From: Hyaloraphidium curvatum
Lineage: Eukaryota > Monoblepharomycota > Hyaloraphidiomycetes > Hyaloraphidiales > Hyaloraphidiaceae
Direction of reading: 5' to 3'
NCBI GenBank assembly: GCA_025558095.1
Contig: JAIVFI010000024.1
Coordinates: 62,001 to 126,000, forward strand
DNA: 64,000 nt
Position 1 is the stretch's first letter; every line of letters starts with the position of its first letter. Below the pieces are notes generated by a model that was given only the letters and a program-made list of their open reading frames with translations, was not told the origin of the DNA and did not search any database. A program made the translations under genes and the position numbers. Below are positions 28,398 to 37,006 of the stretch, piece by piece.

Positions 28398-30821
28398 ATG
28401 CCGCCCAAACCGGCGCCGAAGAAGCCCAGCGGCGTCAAGCCGAAGGCGAAGAGCTCTTCCTCTTCGTCGGGCAGCGCGACCAAGAAGCGGAAGGACTCCA
28501 AGGACGCGGCGGTGCCCCCCTCGTCCCAGATCACCCGGTGGTTCGCCCCGCGGCCCGGCGGCGGCGGCGATGCGCCCGTCACGCCGCCCTCGTCGCAGGA
28601 GACGAGCGGGCTCGCGGGTGATGGGGCCGGAGGGACAAAGGGGAAGCGGGTGGTGTACGAGCTCGACTCCGAATCGGACGGGGAGACAACTCCGCCGCCG
28701 CCGCGGAAGTCGGCCCGCCGCCGCAGCCCGTCACCTGCTCCGAAACAGGAGCCGATAGACCAGTCGTCGGGGAGCGAGGACGCCGGCATGAGGAGGTCGC
28801 TGCGGAACCGGCCGAGGGCGCAGTACCGCGTGGCCGACGCGTTCAAAGAGCTGGACGAGGTGCTGCGCGAACAAGAGGACGAAGCTTCCGAAGAACCTGC
28901 GAGTTCGGGATTCACGTCGCCGGAAGCAGAGGAAGATGACGAGCCTCTGGAGGAAGAACGGCCTGCATCTCGGAGAAAGAGGTCGTCGAGCGCACCGATC
29001 CTCGCGTACGCCACGGACGACGAGTTCGAGTTTGCCGAAACCAAATCCGGACCGATGGACCGCTTCGTGAAGCAGAGCGCCCGGGCGGAGGCATCGAGCG
29101 GCGAAAGCGAGCAAGACAGGATCTCGGTGACGCCCGAGCCCGAAGTCATCGTGCCCGAGACGCCGCGCGAGGAGTCGCTGGAGCCCGCGCCGGACTCGCC
29201 CGCCCCGCCAGACCCGGCCGAGGAGCAGAAGCAGGAGCAGGACCCGATCAAGCTCGCCGACATGGCCGACTTCGATGACGTCTTTTACGATTTCGACCCT
29301 GACTCGGTCCTTTCCCAAGCCTCTCCCGAGCCTGCTTCGCCCGCCTCCCCCACGTCGGACGACCAACCCCCGCACGCCAACACCCTCGTCACCCCTCCCG
29401 CAACCCCCCGCACCACCACCTCGTGGACCTCCTCCGTCGTCAAGAAGCGCAAGAAGCTCGCCCCCCTCTTCGGCCCGCAGTTCGCGCCCAAATCGAACCG
29501 GCCCGTCTTCAGGATGCTCCACCACCGCCGCCGGGACTACGCCGCGACGCTGCCCCCCGACGCGCCCGGAGACGACCCCACGGTGTACAAGATCCGTTGC
29601 TACGACGCGGCCATCGTGGCGCTGTCGGAGCTGGACGCCGAGAACATCATCCTGCGGGACTCGCGGCACGCGGCGGAGCTCAAGCGCAAGGGCAAGCTCA
29701 AGGGCTGGGGCAAGTCCATGTGCGGGCACCTGGACGACGTGCGGCGGGAGGAGAGGGACGCGTGGGAGCGGGACGGGCGGATGGAGGAGGGCCGGGCGGC
29801 GGAGGAGGAGGTGGACGGGCGCGCGTACGCGGCGGACGAGGAGCGCGAGGCCGAGGCGGTGCTGGCGTCGCCTCCGGGGCCGGAGGAGGGGCCGCCGGCG
29901 CGGGGGGATCGGCACGCGGGGGCGGCGGCGGCGGAGCTGCCCGCGCGGCTGGTCGCGCGGATCCCGCCGCTGCCGCTCGGCGTCGCAAGGGAACTGGTGG
30001 ATCTGGGGTACCGCACGGCGGAGCTCGTGAGAACGGGGGTGATGCAGGCTCCGGCGGGACCGGACGGGTCCGTGGCGCTCAAGATGCATCCTTCTATGCC
30101 GCCCAGGAGGGGACTGTCGGAGGCGGTGCTCAGCAGGGAGGCGGCTGCGTGGGCGAGGCACTTCCTGGAGCTGGAAAAGGCGAGGCCCGCGGAGGAAGTG
30201 GTGTCTGTTGCCGAGGCGGTCGCGAAAGAAGTCGCCGGCGCCCTGGGCAAGGAAGTCGTACTCGATCTCGGAGGAAGCGCGGCCGCCGATGGAGCAACCG
30301 ACGACGCCATCAAGGTCGCCGTGGCCGCGGGCCTCAGGATCGGGGAGCCAACTGTGAAGGAGCTCGTCATGATTCTCTCGGTGCCCGAAGGCAGCGGGAC
30401 CAAGGACGCCCTGGACTCGGTGGTCGAAAGGTTCGAGGAGCGCGACGTGGCGCTGGCCGTGCTTTCGCGGTCGGACTACAGCGCCGACTGCATCGTGCGC
30501 GTGCCCAAGGAGCCCGAGATCGCCGAACCGGCCTACGCCGAAGGCGAGCGGCCGGGCGACCCGGTGATGCTGGTTAAGCTCTTCGCCGCGGGCAGCCCCC
30601 GCGCCTATGTGCACTCGTGCTTCTACAGATCGGTGCCGGCCGGCAAGACAATCCAGCTCATGACCAAGATGAAGCTCCGGGGCAGCTACGTATGGGACGG
30701 CGCGGCGGGACTACTCCGCCAGCCGAACGGGGAGCCCATGCAGGCGGAGACGGAAGCCGAGGTGCTGAAGATCCTGAACCTCGACGGCGAGGAGCTGTTC
30801 CGGCCCTCGTCGGGCTCGTGA
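28398..30821 (+). CDS. Family X DNA polymerase-like protein with altered catalytic site
   Basis: Single exon, 807 residues from the ATG at 28398 (ATG at 28323 also in frame). The N-terminal ~350 residues are acidic, Ser/Pro-rich and disordered, with SQITRWFAP near residue 45 that resembles a PCNA- or partner-binding motif. From about residue 395 it follows the pol lambda/beta plan: 8-kDa helix-hairpin-helix (KIRCYDAAIVAL, KLKGWGKSM), second HhH (LGVARELVDLGYRTAELV), palm (LSREAAAWARHFLELE) and thumb (CFYRSVPAGKTIQL, ETEAEVLKILNL). The palm metal motif, GDxD in active enzymes, reads VKELVMIL, so the first Asp is Glu and the second Val; the third Asp is kept in SADCIVRVP. Polymerase activity is therefore doubtful. 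It may be a structural end-joining factor. Confidence 0.72.
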   Translation: MPPKPAPKKPSGVKPKAKSSSSSSGSATKKRKDSKDAAVPPSSQITRWFAPRPGGGGDAPVTPPSSQETSGLAGDGAGGTKGKRVVYELDSESDGETTPPPPRKSARRRSPSPAPKQEPIDQSSGSEDAGMRRSLRNRPRAQYRVADAFKELDEVLREQEDEASEEPASSGFTSPEAEEDDEPLEEERPASRRKRSSSAPILAYATDDEFEFAETKSGPMDRFVKQSARAEASSGESEQDRISVTPEPEVIVPETPREESLEPAPDSPAPPDPAEEQKQEQDPIKLADMADFDDVFYDFDPDSVLSQASPEPASPASPTSDDQPPHANTLVTPPATPRTTTSWTSSVVKKRKKLAPLFGPQFAPKSNRPVFRMLHHRRRDYAATLPPDAPGDDPTVYKIRCYDAAIVALSELDAENIILRDSRHAAELKRKGKLKGWGKSMCGHLDDVRREERDAWERDGRMEEGRAAEEEVDGRAYAADEEREAEAVLASPPGPEEGPPARGDRHAGAAAAELPARLVARIPPLPLGVARELVDLGYRTAELVRTGVMQAPAGPDGSVALKMHPSMPPRRGLSEAVLSREAAAWARHFLELEKARPAEEVVSVAEAVAKEVAGALGKEVVLDLGGSAAADGATDDAIKVAVAAGLRIGEPTVKELVMILSVPEGSGTKDALDSVVERFEERDVALAVLSRSDYSADCIVRVPKEPEIAEPAYAEGERPGDPVMLVKLFAAGSPRAYVHSCFYRSVPAGKTIQLMTKMKLRGSYVWDGAAGLLRQPNGEPMQAETEAEVLKILNLDGEELFRPSSGS

Positions 30822-31118
30822 TGCGCGTGCCGGCGGGTCTGCTGTCGCTGGCGGCGAGGATGGGTGGAAATGGGGGGTCTTCGATCAAGAACGTCTTTTC
30901 GTGGGACCAGTGGTGGATGTTGGCCAATTGCCGTTAGATTTCATGGTGCATGTGTTTCCTTTTGTCCAATTGACTGTTCTTCTTTGTCTGGGCTACAGAC
31001 GTCGACCGCCGAGACGTGATGCCTCATTTCGCAACAAAATCTCGGGTCAGCATCCTGTTGGTCACGTCAGAGACACAGCCGGGGAAGCACATAATGGCAG
31101 CGGCAGCAGAGTCCAACT

Positions 31119-31625
31119 TCAAGCGATCTCTTTGTTGATCGCGGCCGCCAGCGCCTTCAGCTCCTCCGTATCGGCCTTCTGCCCGTGCGCGTGGCCCTTC
31201 ATCGACTCGCCCGCGTACCGGGGAATGAGATGCACGTGGAAGTGGAACACTTGGCGGGAATCCTCCATAAGAAGCGCGTCACAAAGAAGGCAAGACGACA
31301 TACCGGTCTGGCCGGCCTCGCGGCCCGAGAACTGGGTCATCACGATCCCCTCGGCATCCAACGCCTTCTCCATCGCCTTTGCGATCTTCTGCGCCTCCGT
31401 GAAGACGGGCCCCAGCGCGTCGGCGGGCATGTCCAGCAGGTTGCGCGCCTCGGCCTTCTTCGGGATCACCAGCAGGTGCCCGCGGCTCTGCGGGAAGAGG
31501 TCCATGAACGACAGGATGTCGTCCGTCTCGTGGACCTTGACGCAGGGGATCTCGCCGCGGATGATCTTGGCGAAGATGTTGTTCTTGTCGTACGCGATGC
31601 CGGAGAGCGCGCCGGTGTCGCCCAT
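31119..31625 (-). CDS. HIT family nucleotide hydrolase/transferase
   Basis: Two exons (31625-31304, 31249-31119) around a 54-nt stopless intron give 150 residues, close to yeast Hnt1/HINT length. Family marks are NNIFAKIIRGEIPC, GHLLVIPKK and the His triad HFHVHLIPR (H-x-H-x-H). HIT proteins hydrolyse AMP-lysine or other nucleoside phosphoramidates. The frame remains open upstream of the ATG for 36 codons encoding a hydrophobic, Arg/Ala-rich stretch that looks like an organelle-targeting leader, but without an ATG (it begins GTG). A non-AUG start or an upstream exon could give a second, targeted form. It is divergent from the 7-TM gene at 31961. Confidence 0.93.
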   Translation of the reverse strand: MGDTGALSGIAYDKNNIFAKIIRGEIPCVKVHETDDILSFMDLFPQSRGHLLVIPKKAEARNLLDMPADALGPVFTEAQKIAKAMEKALDAEGIVMTQFSGREAGQTGMSSCLLCDALLMEDSRQVFHFHVHLIPRYAGESMKGHAHGQKADTEELKALAAAINKEIA

Positions 31626-31960
31626 CGTCGAAAACGCGCGCGGGGGGAAAAGCGGGCGGAGGGCGGCGCGTGCGGCGGGGCGGGCTGCCGCTAGCAGCGC
31701 CAGGGCGAGGAGGATGGCGAAGCCGCGAAGCACTGTGGATGACGCACGGGGCTGCCGATCGACGCTGTTGACCGGAGCGATCGGCCCCCTTCAACACCGA
31801 CGAGCCTTCGGAGTCAAGCCGCGACCACGACTTCAGAGACAAAACGATCTACTCGCCTCACTCAGCAATCTGAGCGGGCCGCCGCCCCGGAGAACTGTTC
31901 AGCGGATCCAATCTGTCTCCCGCCTTTTACCCACGTTCCTTCGGGAGCCACCTTATCGCC
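31626..31960. promoter_or_regulatory. Divergent upstream region of HIT and 7-TM genes
   Basis: 335 bp between divergent ATGs. The part nearest the HIT gene (31626-31733) is open in the HIT frame and may be translated. The rest shows no repeated motif. The plus-strand start has a good context (CGCCATGGCC). Confidence 0.4.
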
Positions 31961-33580
31961 ATGGCCGCCGACGCCTCCCCGCCGTACCCATTCTCCCCCG
32001 CCGAGCAGCTGGCTCTGTTCCCCGCGCTGGGCGCCGCGGCCTTCTCCCCTCCGGCCGACACACCGCCATGGCTGTGGAGCGCCGGCCCTCGCGACGCGGC
32101 GGCAAAGGGGAGGGAGGAACGGCCGTTGACCCTGGACGCGTTTCGTTCGTCACTCGACTCGGTCGCTAGACCGGTCGGGTCGATGCTGGCGCTCGAGCTC
32201 GTGCTGCAGCGGCGTTTCGGCTCGAATCCGATGCTTGCCCTGCTACTCGAGGTCTTTTGGCAGGCGCTCTGGGTCTTTCCCTGGGTTTTCGGCCGCGGGG
32301 TGTTCGGGATACGGAATCTCGCCGCGGGCGAGGCGTGCTACGTGCTGCGCAGGTTCGGTTGGGGCCTCCTGTACATTGTTGGGCTGTTTGCCACCCCTGC
32401 CGAGCGGGCCGACCGCTCCGTAACAGCATCGCGGCGGAAGGACAGGGCCGCAAACGGGATGTCAAGGAACGGGGGCCATTGGGTTTCAGCCTCGGATCCT
32501 CCAACCGAGGCCGCGTTGCTTATGGACGCGCACAATTACTCGGGATTGGCCCGCTACAACCAGCTCGTCGAGGCATTTCCATCGCAGGACAAAGAGGCTG
32601 GCAGCGCCTCTTCTGCCGCGGTATATCCGGGCGAGTTGCTTCTGGACGAGTCCCTGGACGAGCTGTGCCCGTGCGCGGAGTGTACGGCCTCGGCGGCTCA
32701 TTGGAGCAGGGCATTTATGATTGCCTACCTCGCCATCCATATGGGACTGACCAATTTCACATTTCTGGTTGCGCTGCTTTGGACACCAGCGTTTACTCTG
32801 GGGCCGTACGTCTGGAGCACGTCCTGGGCAACGGCCTTGCTCATCCTATTCATTGTCTTCTTTGTGCTGAACACCGAGATCACCACGTACTTCCCAGGTG
32901 GCATGCCGAATGCAGCCATCCTTACCCTGGAGATGCGCCTCCGCCACCGCGCCGTCGCCATCTGCCTCCGCCAGCTTCTGGAACGGCTCACAGCGGCCGC
33001 AGATTCCGGCGACGCGGCTTCGGACGACCTGCTGGCCTCAACCGTGGACTCGGAAGCTTACGTTGCGCTGCACGGCCAGCTCTTGGCGGACTGGCGCACG
33101 AGCCTCGAGGCGTACCGGCCCCTCCGCCTCCTCCTCATCGGTGCCCCTTTCACACACGCGATCGCGGCCGTAATCTCGGTCGCCGTCGGCAACTGCATCC
33201 CGGCCTACCTCGTCGGCGACCTCGCCATTTCCCTGTTCAGCTTCTTCGTCCTGGCAGCCTGCTACGCGACCAAGAACCTCCAGCCCACCCGCGCATCCTC
33301 GCAGTACCGCTCCGCCTCGCAATCCCTCTCCCTCCTTGCCGCGCGCATCCCCGCGTCCCGGTCGATGCTCCGCCAGGCCGAGCTCGCGCACAGGGACCTG
33401 CTGGCCTCGTTCGCGGACCTGGGGGCGTCGCAGGCCGCGTTCTTCGGCGTGCCGGTGACGTTCGGGACGGTGAGGGGGATGGCGGTCGCCGCGTTCTCGG
33501 TCGCGGTCGGGCTGTGGACCGTCTTGAGGGCGACAGGCGTGGGAGTCACCCTCGATCTGGCGTGCCGGATGCCGCAGTGA
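31961..33580 (+). CDS. Polytopic membrane protein, about 7 TM (paralogue of 14308-15831)
   Basis: Single open frame of 539 residues. Hydrophobic segments lie near residues 85-110, 122-140, 245-272, 285-312, 385-410, 412-435 and 505-525. CPCAECTASAAHW sits just before segment 3, matching CPCPLPSC in the paralogue. The last loop and tail (YRSASQSLSLLAARIP, then FFGVPVTFGTVRGM, then GLWTVLRATGVGVTL) align with the paralogue almost without gaps (YRAASMLLRELSARAR, GFPVSWAVLRSL, GMWTLLKSAGITLTI). The loop between segments 2 and 3 is longer here and acidic; a cryptic in-frame intron there cannot be excluded. It is probably a plasma-membrane receptor or channel of unknown ligand; the GRL idea is inference. 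Confidence 0.7.
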   Translation: MAADASPPYPFSPAEQLALFPALGAAAFSPPADTPPWLWSAGPRDAAAKGREERPLTLDAFRSSLDSVARPVGSMLALELVLQRRFGSNPMLALLLEVFWQALWVFPWVFGRGVFGIRNLAAGEACYVLRRFGWGLLYIVGLFATPAERADRSVTASRRKDRAANGMSRNGGHWVSASDPPTEAALLMDAHNYSGLARYNQLVEAFPSQDKEAGSASSAAVYPGELLLDESLDELCPCAECTASAAHWSRAFMIAYLAIHMGLTNFTFLVALLWTPAFTLGPYVWSTSWATALLILFIVFFVLNTEITTYFPGGMPNAAILTLEMRLRHRAVAICLRQLLERLTAAADSGDAASDDLLASTVDSEAYVALHGQLLADWRTSLEAYRPLRLLLIGAPFTHAIAAVISVAVGNCIPAYLVGDLAISLFSFFVLAACYATKNLQPTRASSQYRSASQSLSLLAARIPASRSMLRQAELAHRDLLASFADLGASQAAFFGVPVTFGTVRGMAVAAFSVAVGLWTVLRATGVGVTLDLACRMPQ

Positions 33581-33728
33581 AGCAGGGAGTTGGGACATGC
33601 GAACCACATCCATGATCGTAATGCAGCATAACGACAACATCTGAGCATCCTCCGTGAGCGAGCACCCGGGCCCCAAAGCCAATCCTCCTTCCCCTCGACC
33701 TCACCGCCGTCCACGCACACGCCAGCAA

Positions 33729-36623
33729 TCACTTCCTGAAGAAGGGGCTCTTGGTATAGTCATTCTCCACCGGCAGCACCACCTTCGGCCTCTTCTGGGG
33801 CGGCTCCTTCCCCTCCTCGTCCGAGTCGATCAAATAGGCGCCCTGCGACGGCTTCGGGGCCGGCCGCTTGTCGTGCAGCACCAGCGTGTAGTGGGGATCG
33901 GGCTCGGTCGAGACCACCCTACTGCTCTTGGCGACGGCCGTGCTGGTCTGCACCGGCGACATGACCCCCGGCCACTCCCGCGCCTGCCGGAAGGCGTCCA
34001 CGCTGCCCGCCAGCCCCTTCTTGCCGTCCACCTTTTGCTTCTTGGCCTGGTGCTGCGCGTCCGGGTTGCCCGCGATGGCCGCGGCCGCCGGGTTCCGCGG
34101 ACCGCCAGGGGTGTTCCACTGGTTCCGGTCCGCCGGAGGGCCGCCGTACTGCACGGGAGGCGCCGCCGGCGCCTTCGACGCGTTGTTGTTGAGCGCCTTG
34201 ACCAGACCGGGCTTGGTGTTGGCCGGCGGCGGCTTCGGCTTGGGCTTGGACTTGGGCTCGGGCGGCGCCGCGTACTCGTCGTCGTCCGAGGAAAAGATGA
34301 TCCTGCGGCCGCCCCTCTTGCCGCCCTTGCCCGCCGGCCTTTTGGGCTCGTCGTCGTCGCTGCCGTCCGACACGACCTCGGTCGGCGCCCCCTTGCTGCC
34401 CTTGGGCGGGACCGGCACGCGCTGCGCGCCGCCGCCGATGCCCGGCGCCTTGAACGGCCCGGCCTTACCCGCGTTCTCGTTCTGCAGCGCTTCACGCGCG
34501 GCCGCGCGGAGCTTCTCGAGGCTCATCCCGCTCGCCGAAAGCGCCGAATGCACCTCCGAATTCTGCAAGACCTGCGCGGAAATCAGCCGTCCTCCCCGCG
34601 CAACGCACCCGGCGGCGATGCCCACCTTGAGGATGTACGGCACCCCCATGCCCCGCTTCTCCTCGGCATGCAGCTTCTCCTCGTCGTGGGCCACGTCCTC
34701 CAGCATCATGAGGTCGTACACCGAGCGCACGAACGTCTCGAGCTCCTGCACCGCTGTGCCGTAGTGGTACTCGTCCTCCAGCAGCTCGCGGATGCGCGCG
34801 GGCCCGGCCAGCGCCCTGGCCAGAATGTCGTCCGCGAGCTCGTCGCGGTCCTGGCGCGCGGCCTTGGCGATCGTCTTGCGGATGCGGTAGTTGTTGCCCC
34901 CCGAAAAGGCCACGTGCGAGCTGACCACCGCCTCGCGCAGGCAGCCTTCGATCAGCTTCTTGAGCTCCTCCCTGCTCCGCAAGGGCGAGTCCGCGGGGCC
35001 GGCCAGCACCGCCTCGACCTTGCGCAGCGCCTCGATGCCCATGATCCCCTCGAGCACGTAGTACCACTCGAGCTGCAGCACCACCGGCTCGACCAGCTCC
35101 TCCGGGTCCCTGCGCCGCGCGTTCCTCCGCGGGCCGGGCCGGCCCTGCTCGTAGAACCCCTCGTCCTTCTGCACCGTCTCGTAGAACCACCCCGTAAAGT
35201 CCATGAAGGTCCGCTTGAGCTGCTCGAGCTCGGGCACCGTGGGCACCCAGTCCCACTTGCCCCGGTGAAGCCCCGCGTCGTAGGTGGTGTGCCGGCCGAC
35301 GGCGATCGGGCGGCTGGACGGGGCCGCGGGCGCGTCGTCGTCGTCGTCGAGGACGATGACGTCGTCGGCGGGTGCCGCGGGCCCGGGGGGTGCGGCGCCG
35401 GGGGGCTTCCACTGCGTGATGACCATGAGGAGGCGGACGAAGCTGTCGCGCAAGGGGAGGCAGACGAGGCGGCGGTCCTTGCCGAACTTGTCCGGGTCGA
35501 GAAAGTCCGGCTCGGGGTGGATCTCGAGCAAGACTGGCGAAAAACGGGGGGATCAGAAGGGTGGCGACGCCGCGGCACCGCGCGACAACGCACGCTCGAT
35601 GAGCTCGCCGATCCTATCGACCCGGTCGAACCACCGCGACGCCTTCCGGACGAGGAGCTCGTGCAGCTGCGGGAAGTTCAGCTTGCGCCGGTCGCGCCAG
35701 TGCTTCTGGTCGTCGCGCTTTCTGCGGGGGTCCATGAGCGCCACCTCGTCCTCGGCCCAGAACGGGTCGTCCGGGTTCTTCTCCCTGAGCTCGTCGTCGG
35801 TGTTGCCGTCGCATTCCTCCTTGCCGGCGCGGTAGGCCTCGATCTTGCGGTGGATCCAGTCGGCTTTCTCGGCGTAGGTCCACTCCATGAGCAGCGAGCG
35901 CGTAAAGTCCCAGCACAGGAAATCGAACACGAGCCGGTCGATGAGCAGGGCGGGGACCATGGTGGCTGAGGGCACGTTGTGGATGACGAGGTCCACGCCC
36001 TCGCCGGGCTCGGGTTCGTCGTCCGTGTCGGAAACCTCCAGGTCGCCATCGTTGGCGTCCTTTCCGAACCCCTTCGACCGCGTGCCCATGAGCTGCAGCT
36101 TCTCGGGCGAGGCCGACCGCGGCGGGGCCAGCTGCGGCAGCGGCGCGTCGTCCTCCGAATCGGTTTCGGGTTTGCGCACGGGCTTGATGCCCTTGCCGAC
36201 CGCGGCCTTCGGCTTCGGCTGCCCGGCTGTCGGCTTTTGCTCGGCGCGCGAGTCCTTCGCAGTGGCAGGAGTCACCTGCTGCTTTCCCCCTCTCCCGATC
36301 CCGAACATGCCCCACACAGAATCCTGCGGCTTCTGCTTCCCCTTGTCCGGCGGCGGCGGGCGGTCCTCCGGCCGCTGGAACGCGGGCGGCGCCAATGCGC
36401 GGGTTGATCGCGCCACGGTCGTCTTGTGGCCGGCCAAGATCGAGCCGACGAACGAGGTGCCGTCGTAGCCCGCGATCTCGTCGGGGGAGCCGTCGGCGAC
36501 CGGCAGCCGCAGCCGCGCGGCCGGCGTCTGCGCGGGCCGCCGCTGCGCCGCCGGGATCTCCGTCACTTCGTCCTCGTCGCCGTCGCCGTCGTCGGGGAGC
36601 GCCCACGGGTCGGGGCCGGCCAT
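33729..36623 (-). CDS. Large nuclear-type protein, unknown family
   Basis: Two exons (36623-35594, 35533-33729; intron 60 nt) give 944 residues. The N-terminal ~200 residues are disordered and acidic/basic. An ordered part runs from about residue 210 (LVIHNVPSATMVPALLIDRLVFDFLCW) to 630, rich in conserved-looking aromatic residues (EWTYAEKADWIHRKIEAY, DFTGWFYETVQKDEGFYE, LEDEYHYGTAVQELETFV). The last ~300 residues are again disordered, with Lys/Arg clusters (KGGKRGGRRIIF, AKKQKVDGKK) fit for nuclear import, and the chain ends in YTKSPFFRK. I cannot name the family. Acidic Asp runs and a terminal FF pair suggest a chromatin or replication-linked factor, but that is a guess. Confidence 0.8.
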
Positions 36624-37006
36624 TTTGGGAGCGCCCGCGAAACAAGTGCGACGCGTTCCTCCCGGCAGCCGCGCTCCGCCGCCGGCCGCGCCGGCCCTCC
36701 GGCTTAAACCCGCCCTCTAACGCGCGGGGCGTGGGGCGATGCGGGCCCAGAGCGGTGCGCAGGCCGCGGAGCGGTGGGGACAGAATGCGGGACTGCGGGA
36801 CCCGGAAGAGAACGCGCAGCCAACTCGCACCTCTCTCCCATGACCCAAACGCCCCCAACGCTTGAAAGGACGCCGTTTGGCCTCGTCCCCAAGCCAGAAC
36901 GTGGATTCGCTCCTCATCTTCAAGCAATCCGAATCGCTTATTCCTATTCACAGTTTTTCGTTCGAGACAGAGCACGTGAGCCAGCCCAATCGCCCCCCCC
37001 GACGCA
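36624..37006. other. Spacer with promoter of the 36623 gene
   Basis: 383 bp between the ATG of the large nuclear-type gene and the stop of the ten-exon secreted gene, both on the minus strand. GC-rich near the ATG and AT-rich around 36915-36960. No gene recognised. Confidence 0.35.
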
